Source of the DNA: CAMCSH01 sp043748535
GTDB lineage: Bacteria; Verrucomicrobiota; Lentisphaeria; Lentisphaerales; Lentisphaeraceae
Reading direction: 5' to 3'
Assembly: GCA_043748535.1 (NCBI GenBank)
Contig: JAYTMY010000005.1
Location: 1 to 13,064, forward strand
Length of the DNA: 13,064 nucleotides
Shown: positions 5,925-11,782 of the stretch, in pieces
How positions within the stretch are numbered: the stretch's first letter is position 1
How the letters are laid out: each line of letters opens with the position of its first letter
Notes under the pieces: model-generated
The model's database searches: none
What the model was told of the DNA's origin: nothing
Seen by the model: the letters and a program-made list of their open reading frames with translations, nothing else
Position numbers and translations under genes: made by a program

Positions 5925-6100
5925 GAGATGATCCGGGCTAGGGGAGGGCGGACACCCCCCCCCAAGCCTGTGGACCCCCCTACCCCTCGGACACTTGCGT
6001 TGTGCGGCTTTGTGTATTTCTTACACTAACTAGGAGGGGGAGGGTTTTTCCACCCCGTCGCGCGCGAGGATCTATTGGTTAGAATTGTTGATCGGCCGAT
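5925..6100. other. Noncoding remainder of the convergent intergenic region
   Basis: No credible gene is seen. It holds a run of nine C (5955-5963), a run of six C (5975-5980), a small inverted repeat GTGTA-N5-TACAC (6012-6026) and purine-rich TAGGAGGGGGAGGG (6031-6044). A weak plus-strand promoter-like pair, TTGTGC (6000-6005) and TACACT (6022-6027), has no matching gene. No clear terminator for the integrase reading leftward was found. Confidence 0.4.
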
Positions 6101-7429
6101 TCAGCTCTCAAGCGTTTTGAGCGCCTGCTTGACTAGCTCCTTGACCTTGTCGGGATCGGTCGATTTAAGGGCCTTGCGGAGCATTGCCGCCGCCTCTTTG
6201 GCCTTCACCTCGGCAGGTGGGACAATCTCGGCTTCGATGACTTCGTTGGCCGCTTTTTTCTTCTCCTCCGGAGCGGAGCTAAAGAAGTCGGGGAGGCTGT
6301 TGATGAGCCTCGCCTTGTTTTCTCGGCTGGCGTGGGCGGCATACTTCAAGGCAACGGCTTGGGTTGCGTGGCCGGCAATGCTCATGAGTTCGGCAAGTGT
6401 CGCGCCCTTCTCTTGGAGCATGAAAATCGCGGTATGGCGGAAGCTGTGCAGGTCCTTGAAGACATGGGGGCGGCTCCGGCCTGAGACGGCTTGGCTGTGC
6501 TCGATGCCGAGTGAATCAAGGAGCTTGGAAAAGTGATTGGAAAGCTTGATGGGGTTGCGTTCGTATTGATCGAAAAGCTCGGTGAAGACCGGCTCACCTC
6601 GCGCCCCTTGTGGCTGACTTTGAATCAATCTCAAAAGCTCGGGGTGTATCGGTATCTCGATTTTGGATCCAGTTTTGCTCGTCTTCCGGCGAAGGATGCC
6701 GGCGCGTTGGTCGACCTCGGCCCAAGTGAGTTTGCAGGCGTCAACAGTGCGCATTCCGGTCAAGAGTAAGACGGTGATGAGCTGTCGCAGGATGGGGAGG
6801 GATTCGCTGGCTTGCAGGATGTCCCGCAGTTCATCAAGGGTGAAGGCTTCGCGGTCTAGGGTGTCTTTCTTGGCTTTGTTGAAAGCAAAAGGGTTTTCAG
6901 TGATGCCGGCGGGCTTCATGGCGGCGGCGAAAATGGCCTTCAAGGTGATGTGGTAGGTGTTGGCCGTGTCTGCGGAAGTGGGCCGGGCCGTCATTCCGGG
7001 CCGGGATTCATTGTAGCGGCCAAACTCCCGCAGGTGGGCAAGGTAGGCGGCTCCTTGTTCGGGGCTGACTTGTGAGATTTGAGTCAGTCCTTGGTCAGTG
7101 GCCCAAGCGGCGAAGTCCCCCCATTGTGACTCAATGCCTGTCCTGCGCTTGGCTGCTGGGCTGCGCTTGCGTGGGGCGGCGAAGAAGACCCGCAGGGCTT
7201 CGGTAAAGTTGATTGGGGATGCCTTGATTTTGATTTGCCGTGCTCTTTCTGTGGCTTCTTTGGCGGTGCTGGCGGTGGTAATCGGGGTGATATTCGTCTT
7301 CACCCATGCTTCAGCGTCCTTGCGGTTGGTGCATCCTGTGGAGCGGCGGGTGTCCTTGCCGTTGATGCGGCTCTTGTGAACCCAAACGCCGTTGCGGTTA
7401 AGAAGAGTGCCTTCGCCGTGCTTGCCCAT
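6101..7429 (-). CDS. int: Tyrosine recombinase (integrase B) of element B
   Basis: This 442-residue recombinase is expected to drive integration of element B at tRNA-Thr. It has an N-terminal arm-binding domain (residues 1-45, RRSTGCTNRKDAEAW), a core-binding domain (about 72-190) and a catalytic domain (about 195-385). The catalytic residues R227 (TGMRTVD), K252 (TSKTG), H328 and R331 (HSFRH), H354 (AGH) and nucleophile Y363 (LKYAAH) are all present. ATG 7429 is preceded by AGGAG on the minus strand at good spacing. The gene starts 116 bp from the attR repeat and converges on the replication operon. It is related to integrase A, with a shorter linker. A charged tail of about 55 residues rich in E and K (EEKKKAANEVIEAE) follows the catalytic domain. 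The gene appears intact. Confidence 0.96.
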   Translation of the reverse strand: MGKHGEGTLLNRNGVWVHKSRINGKDTRRSTGCTNRKDAEAWVKTNITPITTASTAKEATERARQIKIKASPINFTEALRVFFAAPRKRSPAAKRRTGIESQWGDFAAWATDQGLTQISQVSPEQGAAYLAHLREFGRYNESRPGMTARPTSADTANTYHITLKAIFAAAMKPAGITENPFAFNKAKKDTLDREAFTLDELRDILQASESLPILRQLITVLLLTGMRTVDACKLTWAEVDQRAGILRRKTSKTGSKIEIPIHPELLRLIQSQPQGARGEPVFTELFDQYERNPIKLSNHFSKLLDSLGIEHSQAVSGRSRPHVFKDLHSFRHTAIFMLQEKGATLAELMSIAGHATQAVALKYAAHASRENKARLINSLPDFFSSAPEEKKKAANEVIEAEIVPPAEVKAKEAAAMLRKALKSTDPDKVKELVKQALKTLES

Positions 7430-7451
7430 GTGCTTCTCCTACTGCTTCGTT

Positions 7452-7485
7452 GATACCCTTTCTAGGTGATACCCGAATGGATACC
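7452..7485. promoter_or_regulatory. Three GATACC motifs in the right arm of element B
   Basis: GATACC lies at 7452, 7468 and 7480 on the same strand, with a looser GATACT at 7530. The 7468/7480 pair has the 12-bp spacing seen at 1700/1712 and at 1892/1904. The pair ends 60 bp from the attR repeat. These are candidate integrase arm sites and may also repress int. Confidence 0.6.
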
Positions 7486-7504
7486 CATTTGAGGCGCGTG
7501 TCAA
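7476..7504 (-). promoter_or_regulatory. Candidate promoter of integrase B
   Basis: On the minus strand a consensus -35 box TTGACA (7499-7504) is followed at 17 bp by TCCATT (7476-7481), or at 15 bp by TATCCA (7478-7483). The -10 boxes are weak. They overlap the GATACC motifs, so a protein bound to those motifs would compete with polymerase. Confidence 0.45.
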
Positions 7505-7505
7505 G

Positions 7506-7516
7506 GCTTGCCAAGC
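7506..7516. promoter_or_regulatory. GCTTG-C-CAAGC palindrome in the right arm of element B
   Basis: A perfect 5-1-5 palindrome, with GGCTTGCCAAG (7505-7515) identical to 1952-1962 in the left arm. It lies between the GATACC motifs and attR, just upstream of the int -35 box. It is a candidate excisionase or accessory site. Confidence 0.45.
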
Positions 7517-7545
7517 TCAAGTAAGGAGTGATACTTGGGGGCATG

Positions 7546-7574
7546 AAAAAAGCCCTCGCATCTCTGCAAGGGCT
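7546..7574 (-). terminator. Rho-independent terminator of tRNA-Thr
   Basis: On the minus strand AGCCCTTGC pairs with GCGAGGGCT around a 6-base loop (9-bp stem, one U-G pair), followed by six T. It ends about 40 bp upstream of the int B -35 box and so insulates the integrase from tRNA transcription. Confidence 0.85.
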
Positions 7575-7643
7575 TGATTCTGAGTTAGAAAGGTGGAGCC
7601 AGCAGGGGGATTTGAACCCCCGACCTGCTCATTACGAATGAGC
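7546..7643. repeat. Attachment site, right copy of the 98-bp direct repeat (attR of element B)
   Basis: Identical to 1767-1864. Here the repeat runs from the six T of the tRNA terminator (minus strand) through the whole anticodon stem-loop, and joins the host-side D-arm and 5' acceptor strand to give an intact tRNA gene. The target is therefore the 3' half of the tRNA, and integration preserves its function. Confidence 0.92.
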
Positions 7644-7668
7644 TGCACTACCACTGTGCTATGCTGGC
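7594..7668 (-). tRNA. tRNA-Thr (anticodon CGT), intact, att target
   Basis: The 75-nt gene folds as a complete cloverleaf: acceptor GCCAGCA/TGCTGGC, D-arm GCAC-loop-GTGC, anticodon stem GCTCA/TGAGC with loop TTCGTAA (anticodon CGT, reads ACG), 5-nt variable loop AGGTC, T-arm GGGGG-TTCAAAT-CCCCC, and encoded CCA. The anticodon arm resembles other bacterial tRNA-Thr(CGT) genes. The discriminator base is T, whereas Escherichia coli tRNA-Thr has A. Isoacceptors reading ACG are often non-essential because tRNA-Thr(TGT) can also read ACG, which may make this a tolerant insertion site. Confidence 0.96.
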
Positions 7669-7680
7669 GAAGCTGCGACG

Positions 7681-7708
7681 ATTGTAGCGCCATTCATTCA
7701 GCTCGCAA
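7681..7708 (-). promoter_or_regulatory. Promoter of tRNA-Thr
   Basis: On the minus strand TTGCGA (7703-7708) and TACAAT (7681-7686) are separated by 16 bp. The -10 box matches consensus at five of six positions and lies 12 bp before the mature tRNA 5' end. It is on the host side of the element, so insertion does not disturb it. Confidence 0.65.
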
Positions 7709-7904
7709 GTCATGAGCATGAGTGAAACAAAAAAGAATGCCCCTATCGTGTCATAAGGTGTGCGGGAAATTTCAGTTTTATCTTCATCGAGTCGTAGATT
7801 CAAAAAAGAACGCAAGAAAATCAGAAGACGGGTAAGAAATTCCCTGTGTCTGGCGTCTAAGCTAGCGTCCCCATACCTTTCACACCAGAACCGGAGAGAC
7901 AGAA

Positions 7905-8909
7905 ATGAGCAGCCCTGAACGTGATGATGTCGCCGCGATTGAAGAACTGCGCAGGGCTCATGAAGCTGTCCTCGCGGAAATGAGCAAGGCTATCCACGGC
8001 CAGAAAGATGTCATCGAAAAATTGATGATCGCCATCTTCGCCCGCGGCCACGCTCTCCTGATGGGCGTTCCCGGCCTCGCCAAAACCCTGATGGTCCAGT
8101 CGCTCTCCAAAACCATGCACCTCGACTTCAGCCGCATCCAGTTCACGCCGGACCTGATGCCCTCGGATATCACAGGTACCGACATCTTGCAGGAATCGCT
8201 CGAACACCCCGGACGCCGCGAGTTCCACTTCATCAAGGGCCCGATCTTCGCCAACATCGTCCTCGCCGACGAGATCAACCGTACCTCTGCTAAAACCCAG
8301 GCTGCCTTGCTCGAAGCTATGCAAGAGCACAAGGTCACGGTTGTCGGCCGCACTTATCCCTTGCCGCCTCCCTTCTTCGTTCTGGCCACCCAGAACCCGA
8401 TCGAACAAGAAGGTACTTATCCTCTCCCCGAGGCCCAGCTCGACCGTTTCATGTTCTTCATCGAAGTCGGCTACCCCAGCCGCGAAGACGAGCTCGCCAT
8501 CGCCCGCCGCACCACCGGTTCGGAAAAGCCGAATCTCAAGGCTGTTCTCAGCGGTGAAGACATCATGCGCTACCAGGAACTGGTCCGCCGTCTCCCCGTC
8601 CCCGATCATATCTATGACTATGTCGTCGACCTCGTCCGCGGCACCCGTCCCAACGAAGCTGGCGCCAAGGATTGGGTCAAGCAGCTGGTCGCTTGGGGCG
8701 CCGGTCCTCGTGCCGTCCAGAACATCATCCTCGCTTCCAAGGCTCGCGCCGCTCTGCACGGCAGCTACATGGTTCGCATGGACGATATCGACGCAGTGGT
8801 GGAATCGGTGCTTGTTCACCGCATACAGCTCACCTTCCAAGCCGAGAGCGAGGGCATGAGCGCCCGCGATCTCGTCCGTCGTCTCCTCAAGGAATCAGGC
8901 CGCGCCTGA
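7905..8909 (+). CDS. moxR: MoxR-family AAA+ ATPase
   Basis: This 334-residue AAA+ protein has the normal length for MoxR (about 310-340). It shows Walker A GVPGLAKT (54-61), Walker B VLADEINR (119-126), sensor-1 region ATQNP (161-165), the family signature GTYPLPEAQLDRF (170-182) and a C-terminal lid with WGAGPRA. MoxR ATPases are thought to act as chaperones that fold or load cofactors into vWA-domain partners, and three vWA-type genes follow directly. ATG 7905 has GGAGAG 6 bases upstream. The 7709-7904 leader contains no other gene. No convincing promoter was found in it, though AT-rich stretches are present. The next gene starts 10 bp after the stop. A long antisense frame across this gene is a codon-bias shadow. 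Confidence 0.95.
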   Translation: MSSPERDDVAAIEELRRAHEAVLAEMSKAIHGQKDVIEKLMIAIFARGHALLMGVPGLAKTLMVQSLSKTMHLDFSRIQFTPDLMPSDITGTDILQESLEHPGRREFHFIKGPIFANIVLADEINRTSAKTQAALLEAMQEHKVTVVGRTYPLPPPFFVLATQNPIEQEGTYPLPEAQLDRFMFFIEVGYPSREDELAIARRTTGSEKPNLKAVLSGEDIMRYQELVRRLPVPDHIYDYVVDLVRGTRPNEAGAKDWVKQLVAWGAGPRAVQNIILASKARAALHGSYMVRMDDIDAVVESVLVHRIQLTFQAESEGMSARDLVRRLLKESGRA

Positions 8910-8919
8910 GGCCTGAACC

Positions 8920-9813
8920 ATGCAACGCAAGGAATTCGTCGATCCGAAGTTGAACGCCAAGTTGGGGCGCCTCACCGTTGAGGCCCGTTCCTTCATGGCC
9001 GGCAACTTCACCGGTCGACACAAAAGCCCTCACCGGGGCAGCTCGGTGGACTTTGCCCAGTACCGCAAGTACGTCCCGGGTGATGAAATCCGCCACATCG
9101 ACTGGCGCGTCTACGGACGCACCGAACGCTTCTATGTGAAGGAATTTGAAGCCGATACCAACCTGCGTTGCCACTTCGTCATCGACTGCAGCGCCTCGAT
9201 GCTGTTTGAAGGCAAAAGCGGTCGCAAGATCGACTACGCCCGCAAGATCGTCGCCGCCTTGTCGCATGTCCTGATCAACCAGGGTGACGGCGTCGGCCTC
9301 GCCGCCTTCAACAACAAGCTGGTGCACGACATTCCTGCCCGCACCTCGACGCGCCATCTTCATGCGATGATGGAGATCCTCGCCAAGGTCGAGCCGTCCG
9401 GCACGACCGAGCTGGTGAAGCACCTTGACGAGCTGGCCGGCCGCATCCGCCGCCGGGCTTTGATCGTCGTCATCTCCGACCTCTTCCACGACGTCGACGA
9501 GCTGTGCAACACCTTCTCGCATTTCTCCTTCCGCAAGCATGACTTGGCGGTCTTCCACGTGGTGGACCGTGACGAGATCGACTTCCCGATCGACAAGCCG
9601 ACCCGCTTCATCGACCTGGAAGGCGGCGATTCGATCGACGCCGATCCCGAGACCATCCGCCAGGACTACCTGCGCGAATTCTCGGCGTTCATGACCGATA
9701 TTCGCGCCGGATCCCTGCGCAACAAGGCGGACTACCGCCTTGCCGTCACTGACCAGGATCTTGAGACCCTGCTCGGCAACTTCCTTCTAGACCGCATGAT
9801 GCGCCGAGGCTGA
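8920..9813 (+). CDS. DUF58 domain protein with vWA-like fold
   Basis: This 297-residue soluble protein carries the DUF58 signature at residues about 30-75: GRHKSPHRGSSVDFAQYRKY then PGDEIRHIDWRVYGRTER. A vWA-like region with a DxSxS metal site at D89, S91 and S93 (DCSASM) and a strand-turn ISDLFHD follow. DUF58 proteins are regular partners of MoxR ATPases and are predicted to work with them at the membrane. No signal peptide or membrane segment is visible. Start ATG 8920 follows GAGG at 8 bases. The next gene begins 4 bp after the stop, so they are almost certainly co-transcribed. The exact biochemical role is not established. Confidence 0.93.
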   Translation: MQRKEFVDPKLNAKLGRLTVEARSFMAGNFTGRHKSPHRGSSVDFAQYRKYVPGDEIRHIDWRVYGRTERFYVKEFEADTNLRCHFVIDCSASMLFEGKSGRKIDYARKIVAALSHVLINQGDGVGLAAFNNKLVHDIPARTSTRHLHAMMEILAKVEPSGTTELVKHLDELAGRIRRRALIVVISDLFHDVDELCNTFSHFSFRKHDLAVFHVVDRDEIDFPIDKPTRFIDLEGGDSIDADPETIRQDYLREFSAFMTDIRAGSLRNKADYRLAVTDQDLETLLGNFLLDRMMRRG

Positions 9814-9817
9814 ACCG

Positions 9818-11782
9818 ATGACTTTCCTCCAGCAATCCTTCCTCTGGTTCCTCGCCTTTGCGGCTCTGCCGGTGATCATCCACCTGGTCAACCGCATGCG
9901 CTTCACCCAGCGCAAGTGGGCGGCGATGAGCTTCCTCGATCGCGCTCGCCGCAAATCGACCAAGATGGCGAAGCTGCGGGAGATCCTCATTCTCGCGCTG
10001 CGCGTACTGGCCCTACTCGCTCTGGCGATGGCCTTGGCCCGCCCCCTCAGCGGCGGCTGGCTCGGCTGGGCCGTCGCCGGCTCGCCGGACACTCTGGTGA
10101 TCGTGCTCGACCGCTCGGCCTCGATGGGCGGACGCGACGACTCATGGAGCCACTCGAAAATCGAACAGGCCGCTGAAACCCTCAGCAACTCGGCCACGAA
10201 GCTCGGCGCCCGCCGAGTGGTCCTGATCGACAGCGCCAGCGCCGAAGCCCGGACCTTGCTGAAAGCGGAGGATTTGAAGGATGCCGTCCTACTCGGCGAG
10301 ACCGACAGCGCCACCGATATGCCCAAGCTTCTCGACAGTGCCCGGGCGCAACTTGAGTCAGCGAATTCCGGTCGCTCCGAGCTGTGGATTGCCTCCGACT
10401 TGCAGGCAAGCAGCTGGAATGCCCGTTCCGACCAGTGGAATCGTTTGCGCACCGGCCTCGAAGCCATTCCCGGCCGTCCCCGGGTTCGCCTCTTGGCGAT
10501 GACCTCCAAGCTCGGCGGCAACGCCAGCATTCAGTTGCTCAATGCCGTCGAAACTATGAGCCCCGCCGGTCGCGATATCGAGCTGGATTTGCTGATCCGC
10601 CGTAGCGACATTAGCGCGCCCAGTCTCAATTGTGCCGTCGTTCTCGATGGTCAGCAAAGCTCTCGCGACATCAAGACCAGCGGCGCCGAGACGCGTTGCC
10701 GGCAGATCATCCACCTGAAAAAAGGCAGCAAGGGTGGCTGGGGCTCCTTGAGCCTGCCCTCCGACAGCCGCATTGCCGACAACACCGTCTACTTTGCTTA
10801 TGGTGAAGCGACTCAAGGGCAAGTAGCCGTCGCCTCGACCGAAGTTTTGTCCGGCGAGTTGCTGGCTCTGCTGGCTGCTCCTGCTCCTGAAATTCTCGGA
10901 GTCAAGTCGGTGATGCTCAATCCGGCCGCCCCGGACGCGGCGATGCTCGGCAAGAGCTCGCTCTTGATCTGGAACGCGGTTCCGCCTCCTTCCGGTCCGG
11001 TTCTGGAGCTGATCAAGCACTTCATCAGCGAAGGCGGCACGCTGCTCATTCTGCCCAGTGGCTCAGCTTGTGATTGGGGTGGCTTGATGAACCTCGGCGG
11101 TCCTGAAGAAGCCAAGAGCTATCGCATCAGCACCTGGGACGATGAGCGCGGGTCTTTGGCGAAATCCGCCTCGGGCAAGAGCTTGGCTCTGGAGAAATTG
11201 CGCATCACTCGGCGGCAGATCCCGGTTGGTGACGGCGCCACTGCAGTGGCCAGCTTTTCCGATGGCCAGCCCTTCCTCCTGCGTCGAGCGGAAGGCAAAG
11301 GGATGATTTACGCCATGGCTAGCGGCATCGATCCAAGCTCTTCCGATTTACGCCAAGGAACCGTCTTGATTCCTCTCCTGCGCCGTCTGCAGCAGGAAGG
11401 TGGCCGTCGTTTCACCCGGGTGGAATGGGAGAAATGCAATCCAGACACCGGCAAGATTCCCCTCGAAATTCTTGCGGTCAATCGTGAATCCGTTCCGAAA
11501 ACGGCGAGTGCCGGGGTCTGGCGCCGCGGCGATGGCTACCTTGTCTGTTCCCGTCCGGAAAGCGAAGACGAAGACGTCGCCTTGGATTCGTCGGAAGTCC
11601 AATCTCTCTTCAGTGGCTTGGATTTCACCCGCATGGATGAAGGCAGCGGCACCCAAGGAGCCAGCGAGGAAGCCGAACTCTGGCGTCTCTTCTTCGCTCT
11701 ACTTCTCGTCAGCATGGTCGTAGAAGGTCTTCTGACCCTGCGCCGCCCCCTCAATGAAAAAGCCCCTGGAAGCCAGGTATGA
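9818..11782 (+). CDS. BatA-like membrane protein with vWA domain
   Basis: This 654-residue protein begins with the BatA/aerotolerance-regulator N-terminal module: a membrane segment at about 7-25 running into IHLVNRMRF, a basic loop, and a second hydrophobic helix at about 55-76 ending in LARP. A vWA domain follows with an intact MIDAS, D98, S100, S102 (DRSASM). The middle (about 270-600) has beta-rich stretches and a segment ISEGGTLLILPSG like the glutamine-amidotransferase-like domains of related proteins. A last membrane helix lies at about 621-641, followed by a short basic tail. The large domain should therefore be outside the cytoplasm. The stop overlaps the next start (ATGA). It belongs to the MoxR operon as its probable membrane client. 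The function is inferred from family only. Confidence 0.9.
   Translation: MTFLQQSFLWFLAFAALPVIIHLVNRMRFTQRKWAAMSFLDRARRKSTKMAKLREILILALRVLALLALAMALARPLSGGWLGWAVAGSPDTLVIVLDRSASMGGRDDSWSHSKIEQAAETLSNSATKLGARRVVLIDSASAEARTLLKAEDLKDAVLLGETDSATDMPKLLDSARAQLESANSGRSELWIASDLQASSWNARSDQWNRLRTGLEAIPGRPRVRLLAMTSKLGGNASIQLLNAVETMSPAGRDIELDLLIRRSDISAPSLNCAVVLDGQQSSRDIKTSGAETRCRQIIHLKKGSKGGWGSLSLPSDSRIADNTVYFAYGEATQGQVAVASTEVLSGELLALLAAPAPEILGVKSVMLNPAAPDAAMLGKSSLLIWNAVPPPSGPVLELIKHFISEGGTLLILPSGSACDWGGLMNLGGPEEAKSYRISTWDDERGSLAKSASGKSLALEKLRITRRQIPVGDGATAVASFSDGQPFLLRRAEGKGMIYAMASGIDPSSSDLRQGTVLIPLLRRLQQEGGRRFTRVEWEKCNPDTGKIPLEILAVNRESVPKTASAGVWRRGDGYLVCSRPESEDEDVALDSSEVQSLFSGLDFTRMDEGSGTQGASEEAELWRLFFALLLVSMVVEGLLTLRRPLNEKAPGSQV

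Larger units (their letters stand above)
1767..7643. mobile_element. Element B: compact satellite-like integrative element in tRNA-Thr
   Basis: The element is bounded by the perfect 98-bp repeats and has a period of 5,779 bp, the predicted size of the excised circle. Content in order: attL with arm motifs, HTH/excisionase-like gene, small charged protein, CHC2/TOPRIM primase, D5-type helicase, iteron and dyad region, convergent integrase, arm motifs, attR with the intact tRNA. Integrase plus AlpA-like regulator plus primase-helicase, without structural genes, is the core of P4-like satellites and phage-inducible islands. No packaging, capsid-remodelling, conjugation or defence gene is recognisable. 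It might be a satellite, a defective prophage core or an autonomously replicating island. The sequence does not decide between these. Confidence 0.88.

Noticed and set aside
5955..5963. Run of nine C as a phase-variable tract
   Set aside because: It is not in a gene or in a recognised promoter, so there is no visible expression to vary. It may only be a sequencing-sensitive homopolymer.
5481..5965. Minus-strand frames across the iteron and dyad region
   Set aside because: Their apparent repeats (TLA units) are just the translated 9-bp iterons, and the composition is low-complexity. The region is better explained as noncoding.
6075..6536. A 153-codon plus-strand frame opposite integrase B
   Set aside because: It is a shadow of the recombinase reading frame, with Ser/Ala-rich composition and no ribosome binding site or motif.
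7857..8840. A 327-codon minus-strand frame opposite moxR
   Set aside because: It mirrors moxR codon bias and is full of D, E, G and V. The plus-strand MoxR motifs are unambiguous.
9787..11020. Minus-strand frames of 247 and 220 codons opposite the BatA-like gene
   Set aside because: They overlap a gene with clear BatA and vWA motifs and show no independent evidence of coding.
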